Source of the DNA: Paralimibaculum aggregatum
GTDB lineage: Bacteria; Pseudomonadota; Alphaproteobacteria; Rhodobacterales; Rhodobacteraceae
Length of the DNA stretch: 64,000 nt
Direction of reading: 5' to 3'
NCBI RefSeq assembly: GCF_030270585.1
Contig: NZ_BSYI01000004.1
Span: 152,353-216,352 of the forward strand
The notes beneath the pieces were generated by a model. It was not told the DNA's origin. It worked only from the letters and a program-made list of their open reading frames with translations, and made no database searches. The position numbers and the translations under genes were made by a program. This document shows, one piece after another, positions 8,448 through 16,420 of the stretch. Within the stretch, counting starts at the first letter, position 1, and each line of letters opens with the position of its first letter.

Positions 8448-9803
8448 TCAGCTGCCGGTGCCGAGATGCTTGCGCAGGAAGGCGGTGCGGTGCGCCTGGT
8501 CGGGGATCGCATCGGCGAGGATGCGGTAGAAGCTCTCCAGGCTGTCGGCCTTGGTCGAAGCCTTCTGCACCAGCACCCGCGCCACCGGGCCGAGATGGCT
8601 GGCCAGCGAGTTCTGCGTCTGGGTCAGCGTGTCCGGGTCGATCGCCACGCGCTGGCCCGAGCTCGAGGTGAGGCTGGTCGAGAGCTGCATCGCGGTGTCG
8701 GAGATCGCGGTGTCGGTGGCCGAGCGGCGGAAACGGTCCGCCGCCTTCGGGTCGCCCAGCTCGTCGGCCAGGATCGTGTAGAGCTGCGAGACCGAGTTTG
8801 CCCTGCGCGCCGCCTTCTTCACCATGACCTTTGCGATCGGCCCGACGAAGCGCGCGAGGCGCCGCTCGGCGGTCTCCAGCACCTTGTCGTCGAAACCGGC
8901 GACCGGGCGCGGCGCCACCTGACTCGGCTGCGGCGCGGCCGGGGCGATGATCGTCGCCGCCTCGGTATTCCCCGCCCCCATCTGCAGCGCATGGGCGAAC
9001 TCGGTGGCGCTCGGGAAGCGCTCCTCCGGCGCCTTGGCGAGGCCGCGCCAGATCGCCCGCTCGATGCCCGCCGGCACCGAGGGGTTGATCGCGGTGATCG
9101 GCGGCGGCATCTCGTTGAGCACCCGGTACATGATCTCGGCGCTGTTGTTGCCCTGGAACGGCCGCTTGCCGGCGAGCATCTCGTAGGCGACGATGGCGGC
9201 GCTGAAGAGATCCGAGCGCTGATCGACATTCGAGGCCATGAACTGCTCGGGGCTCATGTAGGACGGCGTGCCGACCACCGAGCCATGCGCGGTCATGGTC
9301 GAGCTCTCGACCCGGGCGATGCCGAAATCGGTGACCTTCACGGTGCCGGCATCGAGCAGCAGGATGTTGCCCGGCTTGATGTCGCGATGCACGATGCCCT
9401 GGGCATGCGCGGCCTCGAGCGCCGCGAGAATCTGGCTGGCGATGTAGAGTGCCGACTTCACGTCGAAGGGCCGCTGCGAGATCAGGAAATCCGAGAGCGG
9501 CCGGCTCGCGCAATACTCCATCGCGATATACGGCACCCCGGCATCCTCGCCGAAATCGTAGATCGTGACGACGTTCTGGTGGATGCAGCGCGCCGCGGTG
9601 CGCACCTCGCGGGCGAAGCGCTCGCGCCAGGACTGGGCGTCCTGGTCCTCGAGCAGCTCGCGCCGGATGGTCTTGATCGCGACATCGCGCTCGATCGCGG
9701 TGTCATGCGCCTTGTAGACGACGCCCATGGCCCCCGTGCCGAGGACCGCATCGATCCGGTACTTCCCGATGAACGCCGGGATCTGCTGGGGCGATGCGGT
9801 CAT
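8448..9803 (-). CDS. ppkA: T6SS Ser/Thr protein kinase (PpkA-like) with tandem C-terminal repeats
   Basis: A 451-residue Hanks-type kinase: glycine loop GTGAMGVVYKA at residues 22-32, VAIK with Lys44, catalytic HRDIKPGN from 139, DFG at 159-161 and SPE at 184-186. All catalytic residues are present. The C-terminal third has two copies of a roughly 45-residue helical unit (about 316-360 and 400-445), each with the pattern GP[IV]A+V[ML]V and LY/FYxILAD. No membrane segment is visible, unlike PpkA of Pseudomonas, so the kinase seems soluble. It is the last gene of the T6SS locus, 22 bp after the heme/HAMP protein, with a PP2C phosphatase and an FHA protein nearby. Together these form a threonine phosphorylation switch. 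Confidence 0.88.
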   Translation of the reverse strand: MTASPQQIPAFIGKYRIDAVLGTGAMGVVYKAHDTAIERDVAIKTIRRELLEDQDAQSWRERFAREVRTAARCIHQNVVTIYDFGEDAGVPYIAMEYCASRPLSDFLISQRPFDVKSALYIASQILAALEAAHAQGIVHRDIKPGNILLLDAGTVKVTDFGIARVESSTMTAHGSVVGTPSYMSPEQFMASNVDQRSDLFSAAIVAYEMLAGKRPFQGNNSAEIMYRVLNEMPPPITAINPSVPAGIERAIWRGLAKAPEERFPSATEFAHALQMGAGNTEAATIIAPAAPQPSQVAPRPVAGFDDKVLETAERRLARFVGPIAKVMVKKAARRANSVSQLYTILADELGDPKAADRFRRSATDTAISDTAMQLSTSLTSSSGQRVAIDPDTLTQTQNSLASHLGPVARVLVQKASTKADSLESFYRILADAIPDQAHRTAFLRKHLGTGS

Positions 9804-9825
9804 ACGCTCGAGGGCCTCCGTTCCC

Positions 9826-10704
9826 TCACTCGATCATGCGAAGCGCGTTCTCGAGACTACGGCGCATCCGGTTAAAGGATTCCGTCAGCGAGGCGATCTC
9901 TCCGCCGCCGCGCGGTTCCATCTCCGGCGCATCCAGGTTGCCGAGGCTGATCTCGTTCGCCAGGTCCGACAGGCGCGAGATCGGCCGCACGACAACGATG
10001 CCGAGAAGCGTATTGATGATCAGTAGCATGACAAAGAAGACCACGGCCAGAGAGATCATCACGATTCCAAAGGTTTCCTTGGCCCTTTCGAGCGGCACCG
10101 ACATCGGCACCGAGACCACCTGCGCGCCGATGATCTCGTTCAGTTCCCAGCCGAAACCGTTTGATTCGCCATATTGCGCGATCATCGAGGCCGGGGCGGC
10201 ATCCGGTGTCGAGTGGCAGATCAGGCAGGCCTCGTTCTTGATCTGGATCGGATGAGCCAGCACCAGCATCTGGCCGGTTGCCGCAGTGCGCTCGACCACC
10301 ATCTCCTTGCGGCTCGGATCCTCGCGGAAGGCGCGGATGATGTCCTCTTCCCAGGCATTGGCGCGATCCGACGGGTTGGTCGGGTTGAGCGCCGCCTCCT
10401 TGTAGGAATACTCGCGGTACGCCTCGTCGCTGTCACTCACCAGGCGAAAGTTCTCCTGCGCCGCATAGGACGGCACGGTGTGCGGCAGGAAGCGCTCGGC
10501 CGAGACGGTCTGCAGCAGCGGCCGGATCTGGTCGGCGGTGTAGGAGCGCATCGCCAGCGCGCTCTCGCGCATCACGCGGGCCTTGGCCAGCACCTCGTCG
10601 CGGGCATTGTTGGCAAGGAAACTCCAGAGGAAATAGCCGAGCACCGCATAGCCCACGCCGAGCGCGAGCAGCAGCACCAGATTAAACTTCAGCCGAAGGC
10701 TCAT
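9826..10704 (-). CDS. Membrane heme-sensor-like protein: DUF3365/Tll0287-like domain plus HAMP
   Basis: A 292-residue protein with a first membrane helix at about 6-30, a periplasmic domain at 31-208, a second helix at 211-235 and a HAMP domain at 236-285. The periplasmic domain ends with the c-type heme motif CLICH (Cys160, Cys163, His164) in a setting that matches DUF3365. The protein stops just after HAMP, so it lacks an output domain. The next gene downstream is a soluble kinase, which suggests a split receptor kinase in which redox or gas sensing by the heme domain is passed through HAMP. The coupling is inference; the heme motif and topology are seen directly. Confidence 0.85.
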   Translation of the reverse strand: MSLRLKFNLVLLLALGVGYAVLGYFLWSFLANNARDEVLAKARVMRESALAMRSYTADQIRPLLQTVSAERFLPHTVPSYAAQENFRLVSDSDEAYREYSYKEAALNPTNPSDRANAWEEDIIRAFREDPSRKEMVVERTAATGQMLVLAHPIQIKNEACLICHSTPDAAPASMIAQYGESNGFGWELNEIIGAQVVSVPMSVPLERAKETFGIVMISLAVVFFVMLLIINTLLGIVVVRPISRLSDLANEISLGNLDAPEMEPRGGGEIASLTESFNRMRRSLENALRMIE

Positions 10705-10762
10705 GATCTCTCTCCCGAATCATCCGGTGGACTGCTGTTACCACCCGTCTTTCACGCGCATC

Positions 10763-11953
10763 TTACAGGCCGGCGATATCGAACAACACCTCTCTCTGCG
10801 CGTGATCGAGATAGCCGGTCGCCTCGAAGCCGCGCAGGCGCTGGAAGGTGCGGATCGCCGCCCGCGAGCCCGGGCCGAAGACGCCGTCGATGCCGTACTG
10901 GTAGAGACCGAGGGAGCGGAGCGCGAGCTGGATGCGCTGACGCTCGGAGAAGCTGAGCTGTGCGTCGAACTCGAGTGCCGAGAGTGCCGCCGTCTCCGGC
11001 ACCGCGGGAGCCTCGGGCTGGGCCGTCTCCGGGGTCTCGGTGCCGGTCGGCGCCGGCACGAAGGTGGTGACCGGGCCGGTGGGCTCGGGCGTCTGCGGCT
11101 CCGCGGTCTCCGGCGGCTCGGGGGTCTGCGGCGCGGGCGGCTCGGGCGCCGCGGCGGCGGGGACCACCAGCGGCCGGTTCGCATCGGCGCCGAGGCCGAC
11201 GAAGATCGTCCGCCCCAGCCGCACATCCGCCGACCGGGCGAAGCGCGCGGTGAGCAGCCCGAGATCCTCCTGCGGATCGGCCAGTGCCTCGGCAAAGGCC
11301 TCGGCGATCGCCTCCGCGCCCTCGCCGTCGCCCAGTATCGTGCCGGCCCGCGCGCCGAGCAGGATCGCCTCGGTCGGCTTCGGCGCCGGCACCGCGAGGC
11401 CGGGGTCGAGATCCGGCAGCCCCTCGAGCATCGGCTCGGGATAGGCGCCGTCGAGCACCACCAGCTGCAGCCGCCCGCCGGCCTTGGCCAGCGCATTGGT
11501 CACGCTGTCGAGGTCGAGCCCCTGGGTCACGAAATCGAAGGGCCGGCGCGGCCGCGCGTTCTTGGCGAGGATGAAGTTCCGCCCGCGCATCTGGCGCGCA
11601 TAGCCGGAGAAGTAGAACACCGCCGCGCCGTCCGGGTCCTGCTCCTTGCCGAGCGCCAGCAGCGCCGCGATCATGCCGCCGGTGGTGGCGTTGCGCATCC
11701 GCTCGACCCGGAAGCCCGCGGCCTCCAGCGCGCCGGCGACGATCTCGCCGCTGCTGCCATGCTCGAGGTCGGTGAGGTCGCGGTAGTCGCTGTTGATGAC
11801 CACGATGGCGACATTGTCGGCAGCCGCCGTGCCGGGCAGCGCCAGCCCGGCGGCCAGCGCCAGGGCCGCGCCGGCCAGCACCGCGCGCCAGCGTTCAGAG
11901 GCCCGAGACGACGGTGTCCTCCGGCTCCGAACCGTTGTCGGCGGCGACGCCAT
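10763..11953 (-). CDS. Caspase-like (catalytically dead) protein with peptidoglycan-binding domain
   Basis: A secreted or periplasmic protein of 396 residues from ATG 11953, which overlaps the phosphatase gene by 59 bases. A GTG at 11881 would avoid the overlap but would lose the basic N-region of the signal peptide. The signal peptide is about 21-45 (ALALAAGLALPGTAAA). Residues 46-260 resemble a C14 caspase p20 fold (VAIVVINSDYRDL). The catalytic His motif is FYFSGYA (family FYxSGHG) at 113-119, and the Cys motif is LVVLDGAYP (family LDACR) at 164-172, so both catalytic residues are missing. A Pro/Glu/Thr linker leads to a C-terminal PG_binding_1 domain (about 325-396, YGIDGVFGPGSRAAIRTFQ). 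It may scaffold the apparatus at the wall. Confidence 0.78.
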   Translation of the reverse strand: MASPPTTVRSRRTPSSRASERWRAVLAGAALALAAGLALPGTAAADNVAIVVINSDYRDLTDLEHGSSGEIVAGALEAAGFRVERMRNATTGGMIAALLALGKEQDPDGAAVFYFSGYARQMRGRNFILAKNARPRRPFDFVTQGLDLDSVTNALAKAGGRLQLVVLDGAYPEPMLEGLPDLDPGLAVPAPKPTEAILLGARAGTILGDGEGAEAIAEAFAEALADPQEDLGLLTARFARSADVRLGRTIFVGLGADANRPLVVPAAAAPEPPAPQTPEPPETAEPQTPEPTGPVTTFVPAPTGTETPETAQPEAPAVPETAALSALEFDAQLSFSERQRIQLALRSLGLYQYGIDGVFGPGSRAAIRTFQRLRGFEATGYLDHAQREVLFDIAGL

Positions 11954-12683
11954 TGGGCGGCACCTCGACCACGATGATGGAGATGTTGTCCGCTCCGCCA
12001 CCGTCGAGCGCGGCCTGGAGGAGCTTGTCGGAGACGGTCTCGATCGGCTCCGTGCGAAGCATCTGTCGAAGATAGAGGTCATCGGCATATTTGGTCAGCC
12101 CATCGCTGCAGAGCAGGAAACGGTCGCCGGGCAACACGTTGCTGCGACGCTTGTCGATCTCGAGCGCCTCGCCGACGCCCACCGCCCGGGTGATCACGTT
12201 GGAATGCGGGTGGTTCTCGGCCTCCGCATCGGTCAGCTGGCCGGCATCCACCATGTCCGCCACCAGCGAATGGTCGCGCGAGACGCGGATCAGCTCGCCC
12301 TCGCGCAGCAGATAGAGCCGGCTGTCCCCCGCCCAGAGGCAAACGAAATGCCCGCCCGCGATGATCAGCACCACCACGGTCGAGCCCATCGTGGTCCCGC
12401 CGTTGCGCACCGACATGTCGTGGATATGCGCATGGGCGGAAAGGATGGCCTCGCGCGTCGCCTGCATCAGCTCGAGCCCGGCCAGCTCGCAGGACAGCTC
12501 GGAGAGCGACTCGGTGATCGTGCTGCTCGCATAGGCGCCGTTCTGGTGCCCGCCCATACCATCGGCCACCGCCCAGACATGCAGCTCCGGAAGCGCGAGG
12601 ATGGCATCCTCGTTGGCGCTGCGCACCTTGCCCACATGGGTCCGCATCGAGTAGCGGACCGGCCCGGTGATATCATAGTTCAT
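11895..12683 (-). CDS. pppA: PP2C-family Ser/Thr phosphatase (PppA/Stp-like) of the T6SS
   Basis: A cytosolic metal-dependent phosphatase of 262 residues. Motifs in order are RSANEDA, VADGMGGH, TTMGSTVVV, WAGDSRLYLL, LLCSDGLT and GGADNISIIVV, giving all the metal-binding aspartates. I use ATG 12683 because GGAAGGGG lies upstream and PP2C homology begins soon after it. A TTG at 12773 overlapping the tssM stop would add a low-complexity 30-residue leader. It would dephosphorylate the targets of the PpkA-like kinase encoded three genes downstream, resetting FHA-dependent T6SS activation. Confidence 0.9.
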   Translation of the reverse strand: MNYDITGPVRYSMRTHVGKVRSANEDAILALPELHVWAVADGMGGHQNGAYASSTITESLSELSCELAGLELMQATREAILSAHAHIHDMSVRNGGTTMGSTVVVLIIAGGHFVCLWAGDSRLYLLREGELIRVSRDHSLVADMVDAGQLTDAEAENHPHSNVITRAVGVGEALEIDKRRSNVLPGDRFLLCSDGLTKYADDLYLRQMLRTEPIETVSDKLLQAALDGGGADNISIIVVEVPPNGVAADNGSEPEDTVVSGL

Positions 12684-12769
12684 GCCGGCCCCCCCTTCCG
12701 GAGGCCCGATCGCGCGCACCTCCACACCGCCCGTCGTCTCGTCGTCGCCCCCGGCATCCGGCCCGGTCC

Positions 12770-15700
12770 TCAAAGCGACTTCACGCAGCGGAAGCTGCGC
12801 ATCGCAGGCAGCGAGAACGGGTTCAGCGCCGACCCTGCCCGGAGTTGGAACACCGCGATCCGCCCGCCGATGTTGAACACCACGCGCGAGCGGTCGGACA
12901 CGTTGGTCCGGCGCACCTCGGCCGAGTCGAGCAGGCGGAACCAGGCCCAGGGGCCTTCCTGGCTCATCGAGTTCTCGGCGCTGGGAAGCTGCGGCGTGAA
13001 GGCGATGCGGGTGCGCCCGCCGGCCGAGCCCGGCCAGGTCATCGGCGTCACCTGCGGCACCTCATGGGCGTATTCGAGCTGCTGCCCCTCGACCTCGAGC
13101 GTCACCGAGGTGGCCTTGCTGTCGAGCGCGAAGGGCTTGAGATCGAAGGTCACCTTGGGCAGCCCGGCGCCGAGGAAGAAGCTGTCGCGGATATCGCCGG
13201 CATGCTGGAACTGGGTCAGCACCGCCGCCGAGATGCCGAGATCGGCCCCGCCGACGCGCTTCCAGCGCCAGGGTTTCGAGGTGGTGTCGACATATTCGAG
13301 CAGGTTCTTGGTGAAGAAGCTGTCGATCATGCCGCCCGGGCCGAAGAGCTTGCCGAAGTCCTGCAGCGCCATGTCCGAGCGCGAGGTGCGCGCGAAGGGA
13401 TAGCGCCCGTTCATCGTCTTCTCGCAGAACGGCAGCACGGTGGCCTGCCAGCGCTTGTTGAGCGCATCCCGCGTGGTGCCGGCCGCGAAGCCGCCGGTGG
13501 CGTTCACCACCTGCATCGCCCAGCGCTTGAGCGGGCCCTGGTCGAACTCCGGCTCCTGCGCGGTCTCCTTCAGCTCGATCACCGCGCCGCCCTCGGCCGC
13601 CGGGGTCAGCCCGGAGCCGCGGCTCATCTGGTTGAGCTCGTTGTTGACGTCGCTGATCTTCTGCAGGAGGTCGTCGACCCGCGAGGGCACGCCCGGCCCC
13701 GGCGGCGCGGCGAGATCGCGGAGCCAGGCGAACTGCTCCTCGACATACTGCCCCGGCGGCGGCGGCGCCTCGGCCGAACCGCTCCCGCCCGGCGAGGACG
13801 AGCTGCTGAGCGCGCCGAGGATCGCCGCAGTCTGCGCATCGAAGGAGGCGAAGAAGTTCTGCTCGACCACGGTGGCGGCGGTGTCGATCGCCTCGCCGCC
13901 GCCATCTAGCAGCGAGGGCGAGCCCGGCTTGCGGGTCAGCTCGGTCTGGCGCGCGGCATCCTCGAGGATGTTCTTGATCGGCGAGTTCGCCCCCGAGAGG
14001 ATGTTGGTGATGCGTACCGCATCGTTGATCGAGGCCGGCGGGATGATGTCGATATCCGCCAGCACCTGGTCCCAGCGGTTGACGTAGTCGTCGTAGTAGA
14101 GGTTGAGCACGTCGCGGGTGAGCCGGCCGAGGGCGTCCTCGTCGAGCTCGGCCGCGCCGATCTCGCCCAGCACCCAGGCCTCGCGGCGCATCCGGTCCGC
14201 CACCTTGAGCGCCTCGCCGACGAAGACCTCGGTCCAGCCCTTGTAGGTGTAGATGCCCTCGACCCCCTCGGAGAGCGGATCGCCCGAGGGACGGATCAGC
14301 ACCCGCGTGGTCTGCGGCCCGCCGGCATCGGTGATCCGCCAGTCCGGCACCTGCTTGGCCGCCGGGCTTGAGATGATCGCCTTGTAGATGCGCTCCGCCA
14401 GCGGCCGGTCGGCCAGGCGCTGCTGCACCAGCTCGACGAGGTTGCCGTTGAGCGGCAGCTCCTGCATCGGCTGGTCCATCAGCGCGGTGAGATGCACCAT
14501 CAGGTCCTCGCGGAGCTGCGCATTGGCCGGCCCCGGGAAGGCGAGCGACCAGTCCGCCAGCATCCAGCGCTGGACCATCTCCTTGTCGACGCTCGGCGCG
14601 CGCAGGCCGAGCGTGAGATAGACCTTGAGCCCCTCGTAGATCAGATCGGAGGCATTGATGTTCGACTCCATCTGCTTCTCGAGGCGCAGCAGCAGCCGCG
14701 GCAGCAGCAGCTTGTTGAGCCCGGCGCGGTAGCTCTGCGCCGACTCGGTGCCGATCGCGTCGCCCTGGTAGAGCCCCCAGGTCAGCTCGAGCGGCGGCTC
14801 GGGGTCGTTCACCGTCGGGTTGCCGGGCATGTCGCGCAGGATGTTGAGCGCGGGCACCACGGAGGCGACGTCGATATCCTCCACCGGGTTGATCTGGATG
14901 CCGGCAACCGCCTCCTGGTAGCGCTCGATATCCGAGCGCGACATCGCCAGCAGCTCGTCATTGCCGAGATAGCTCATGGTCCAGAGCGCGCCGAAGACGC
15001 CGGCCACCAGGATGCCCGCCGTCACCGCGCCGCGGAAGATCCACTTGTAGCGCCGCTCCACCTTGTCGTCGGCCGAGACCAGCCCGGCCTCGCCGAAGAT
15101 CACGTCGGAGAGCAGCGTGGTGAGGAAGTAGCTCTTGCCCTGCCCCTGCCCGGTGCCGACCGCCTGGCGCCCGATGCCGAAGGCCTGCGCCATGCCGCGC
15201 ATCAGCCGGTCGATCGGCGTGCCCTCCTGCGTGCCGGAGGTGAAATAGACCCCGCGCACCAGCTGGCGATCCTCGAAGGCGCTGTCCTGGAAGACCTCGC
15301 CGAGGAACTCCTTGGCGACGCCGCGCAGCGACTCCACCTGCTGCGAGAAGCCGTAGATCAGCGACCGCCGGCGATGGTCCACCTCCTGCTGCAGGAGCTC
15401 GATGGTGCGGTCGTTGAGCCGGGCCAGCAGCGCGTCGAACTCCTGGTCGAAGGACCTGAGCGGCGTGCCCTCGGCATCCTTCTTCTCGAGCGGCAGGGTG
15501 AAGCCCCAGACCTGCTCGCGCTCCTCCTTGCTGAGCCGGTCGTAGAACTCGGCGAAGCCGGCCATCAGGTCGGCCTTGGTGAACAGCACATAGACCGGGA
15601 AGCGCACCCCCAGCTTCTCGCGCAGCTCGCGCAGGCGGGTGCGGATCGCCAGCGCGTGGTTGCGCCGGGTCTGCTCGTCCTGCAGCGAGAGGTCGGAGAG

Positions 15701-16417
15701 CGAGATCGCCACCATGGCGCCGTTGATCGGCTGGCGCTTGCGGTTCTTCTTCAGCAGGTCGAGGAAGCCGATCCAGGACTTGCTGTCCTGCGCCTCGTCG
15801 CTCTCCTGCGTGGTGTAGCGCCCGGCGGTGTCGATCAGCACCGCCTCGTTGGTGAACCACCAGTCGCAGTTGCGCGTGCCGCCGACGCCGACCACCGCGG
15901 CCTTGCCCATCTTGTCGGCGAGCGGGAACTTGAGCCCGGAATTGACGATCGCGGTGGTCTTGCCCGCGCCCGGCGGGCCGATGATGATGTACCAGGGCAG
16001 CTGGTAGAGCGCCCGCGCCCCGCCCTTGCCGCCGAGCTTGGACTTGCGCAGGATCCCGAGCGCCTGCTTCATCCGCCCCTGCAGCTCGGCGATCTCGCCC
16101 TTGGCCGCCTCGTCGGAGGGGTCGATCTCCGCCACCGCCTCGGCCGGCTGCTTGGCGATGTCCTCCTCGAGATTGCGCTCGCGCCGCCGGCGCAGCCAGA
16201 ACACCACGATCAGCGTGATGATCAGGATCACCACGAAGATGCCGATGGCGATCAGCCGGCTGAGTTCGGTGTCGAGCGGCCGCCATTCGTCGATGGTCAG
16301 CATCGGGCCGAACATCCAGATGACCGCGATCATGGCGCCGCCGAAGAGCAGCACCAGGCCCACGGTGGACCGCATGAACCGCTCGAAGACGAAGAGGATG
16401 TTGCTGAAGATGTTCAT
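12770..16417 (-). CDS. tssM: T6SS inner-membrane protein TssM (IcmF)
   Basis: A full-length IcmF of 1215 residues. Two N-terminal membrane helices (about 17-40 and 52-75) are followed by the cytoplasmic NTPase-like domain with Walker A GPPGAGKT at 147-154, LIDTAGRY and FTKADL. A third helix near 485-505 leads to a large periplasmic domain ending in the C-terminal beta-rich TssM region. With TssL and lipoprotein TssJ it makes the trans-envelope complex. Walker A is intact, which is not so in all TssM proteins. It starts 3 bp after the tssL stop. Confidence 0.96.
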   Translation of the reverse strand: MNIFSNILFVFERFMRSTVGLVLLFGGAMIAVIWMFGPMLTIDEWRPLDTELSRLIAIGIFVVILIITLIVVFWLRRRRERNLEEDIAKQPAEAVAEIDPSDEAAKGEIAELQGRMKQALGILRKSKLGGKGGARALYQLPWYIIIGPPGAGKTTAIVNSGLKFPLADKMGKAAVVGVGGTRNCDWWFTNEAVLIDTAGRYTTQESDEAQDSKSWIGFLDLLKKNRKRQPINGAMVAISLSDLSLQDEQTRRNHALAIRTRLRELREKLGVRFPVYVLFTKADLMAGFAEFYDRLSKEEREQVWGFTLPLEKKDAEGTPLRSFDQEFDALLARLNDRTIELLQQEVDHRRRSLIYGFSQQVESLRGVAKEFLGEVFQDSAFEDRQLVRGVYFTSGTQEGTPIDRLMRGMAQAFGIGRQAVGTGQGQGKSYFLTTLLSDVIFGEAGLVSADDKVERRYKWIFRGAVTAGILVAGVFGALWTMSYLGNDELLAMSRSDIERYQEAVAGIQINPVEDIDVASVVPALNILRDMPGNPTVNDPEPPLELTWGLYQGDAIGTESAQSYRAGLNKLLLPRLLLRLEKQMESNINASDLIYEGLKVYLTLGLRAPSVDKEMVQRWMLADWSLAFPGPANAQLREDLMVHLTALMDQPMQELPLNGNLVELVQQRLADRPLAERIYKAIISSPAAKQVPDWRITDAGGPQTTRVLIRPSGDPLSEGVEGIYTYKGWTEVFVGEALKVADRMRREAWVLGEIGAAELDEDALGRLTRDVLNLYYDDYVNRWDQVLADIDIIPPASINDAVRITNILSGANSPIKNILEDAARQTELTRKPGSPSLLDGGGEAIDTAATVVEQNFFASFDAQTAAILGALSSSSSPGGSGSAEAPPPPGQYVEEQFAWLRDLAAPPGPGVPSRVDDLLQKISDVNNELNQMSRGSGLTPAAEGGAVIELKETAQEPEFDQGPLKRWAMQVVNATGGFAAGTTRDALNKRWQATVLPFCEKTMNGRYPFARTSRSDMALQDFGKLFGPGGMIDSFFTKNLLEYVDTTSKPWRWKRVGGADLGISAAVLTQFQHAGDIRDSFFLGAGLPKVTFDLKPFALDSKATSVTLEVEGQQLEYAHEVPQVTPMTWPGSAGGRTRIAFTPQLPSAENSMSQEGPWAWFRLLDSAEVRRTNVSDRSRVVFNIGGRIAVFQLRAGSALNPFSLPAMRSFRCVKSL

Positions 16418-16420
16418 GAC

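Noticed and set aside
11953..12088. Earlier start for the pseudo-caspase gene at 12088
   Set aside because: It would extend the protein 45 residues further into the phosphatase gene without adding family sequence; 11953 already gives a complete signal peptide.
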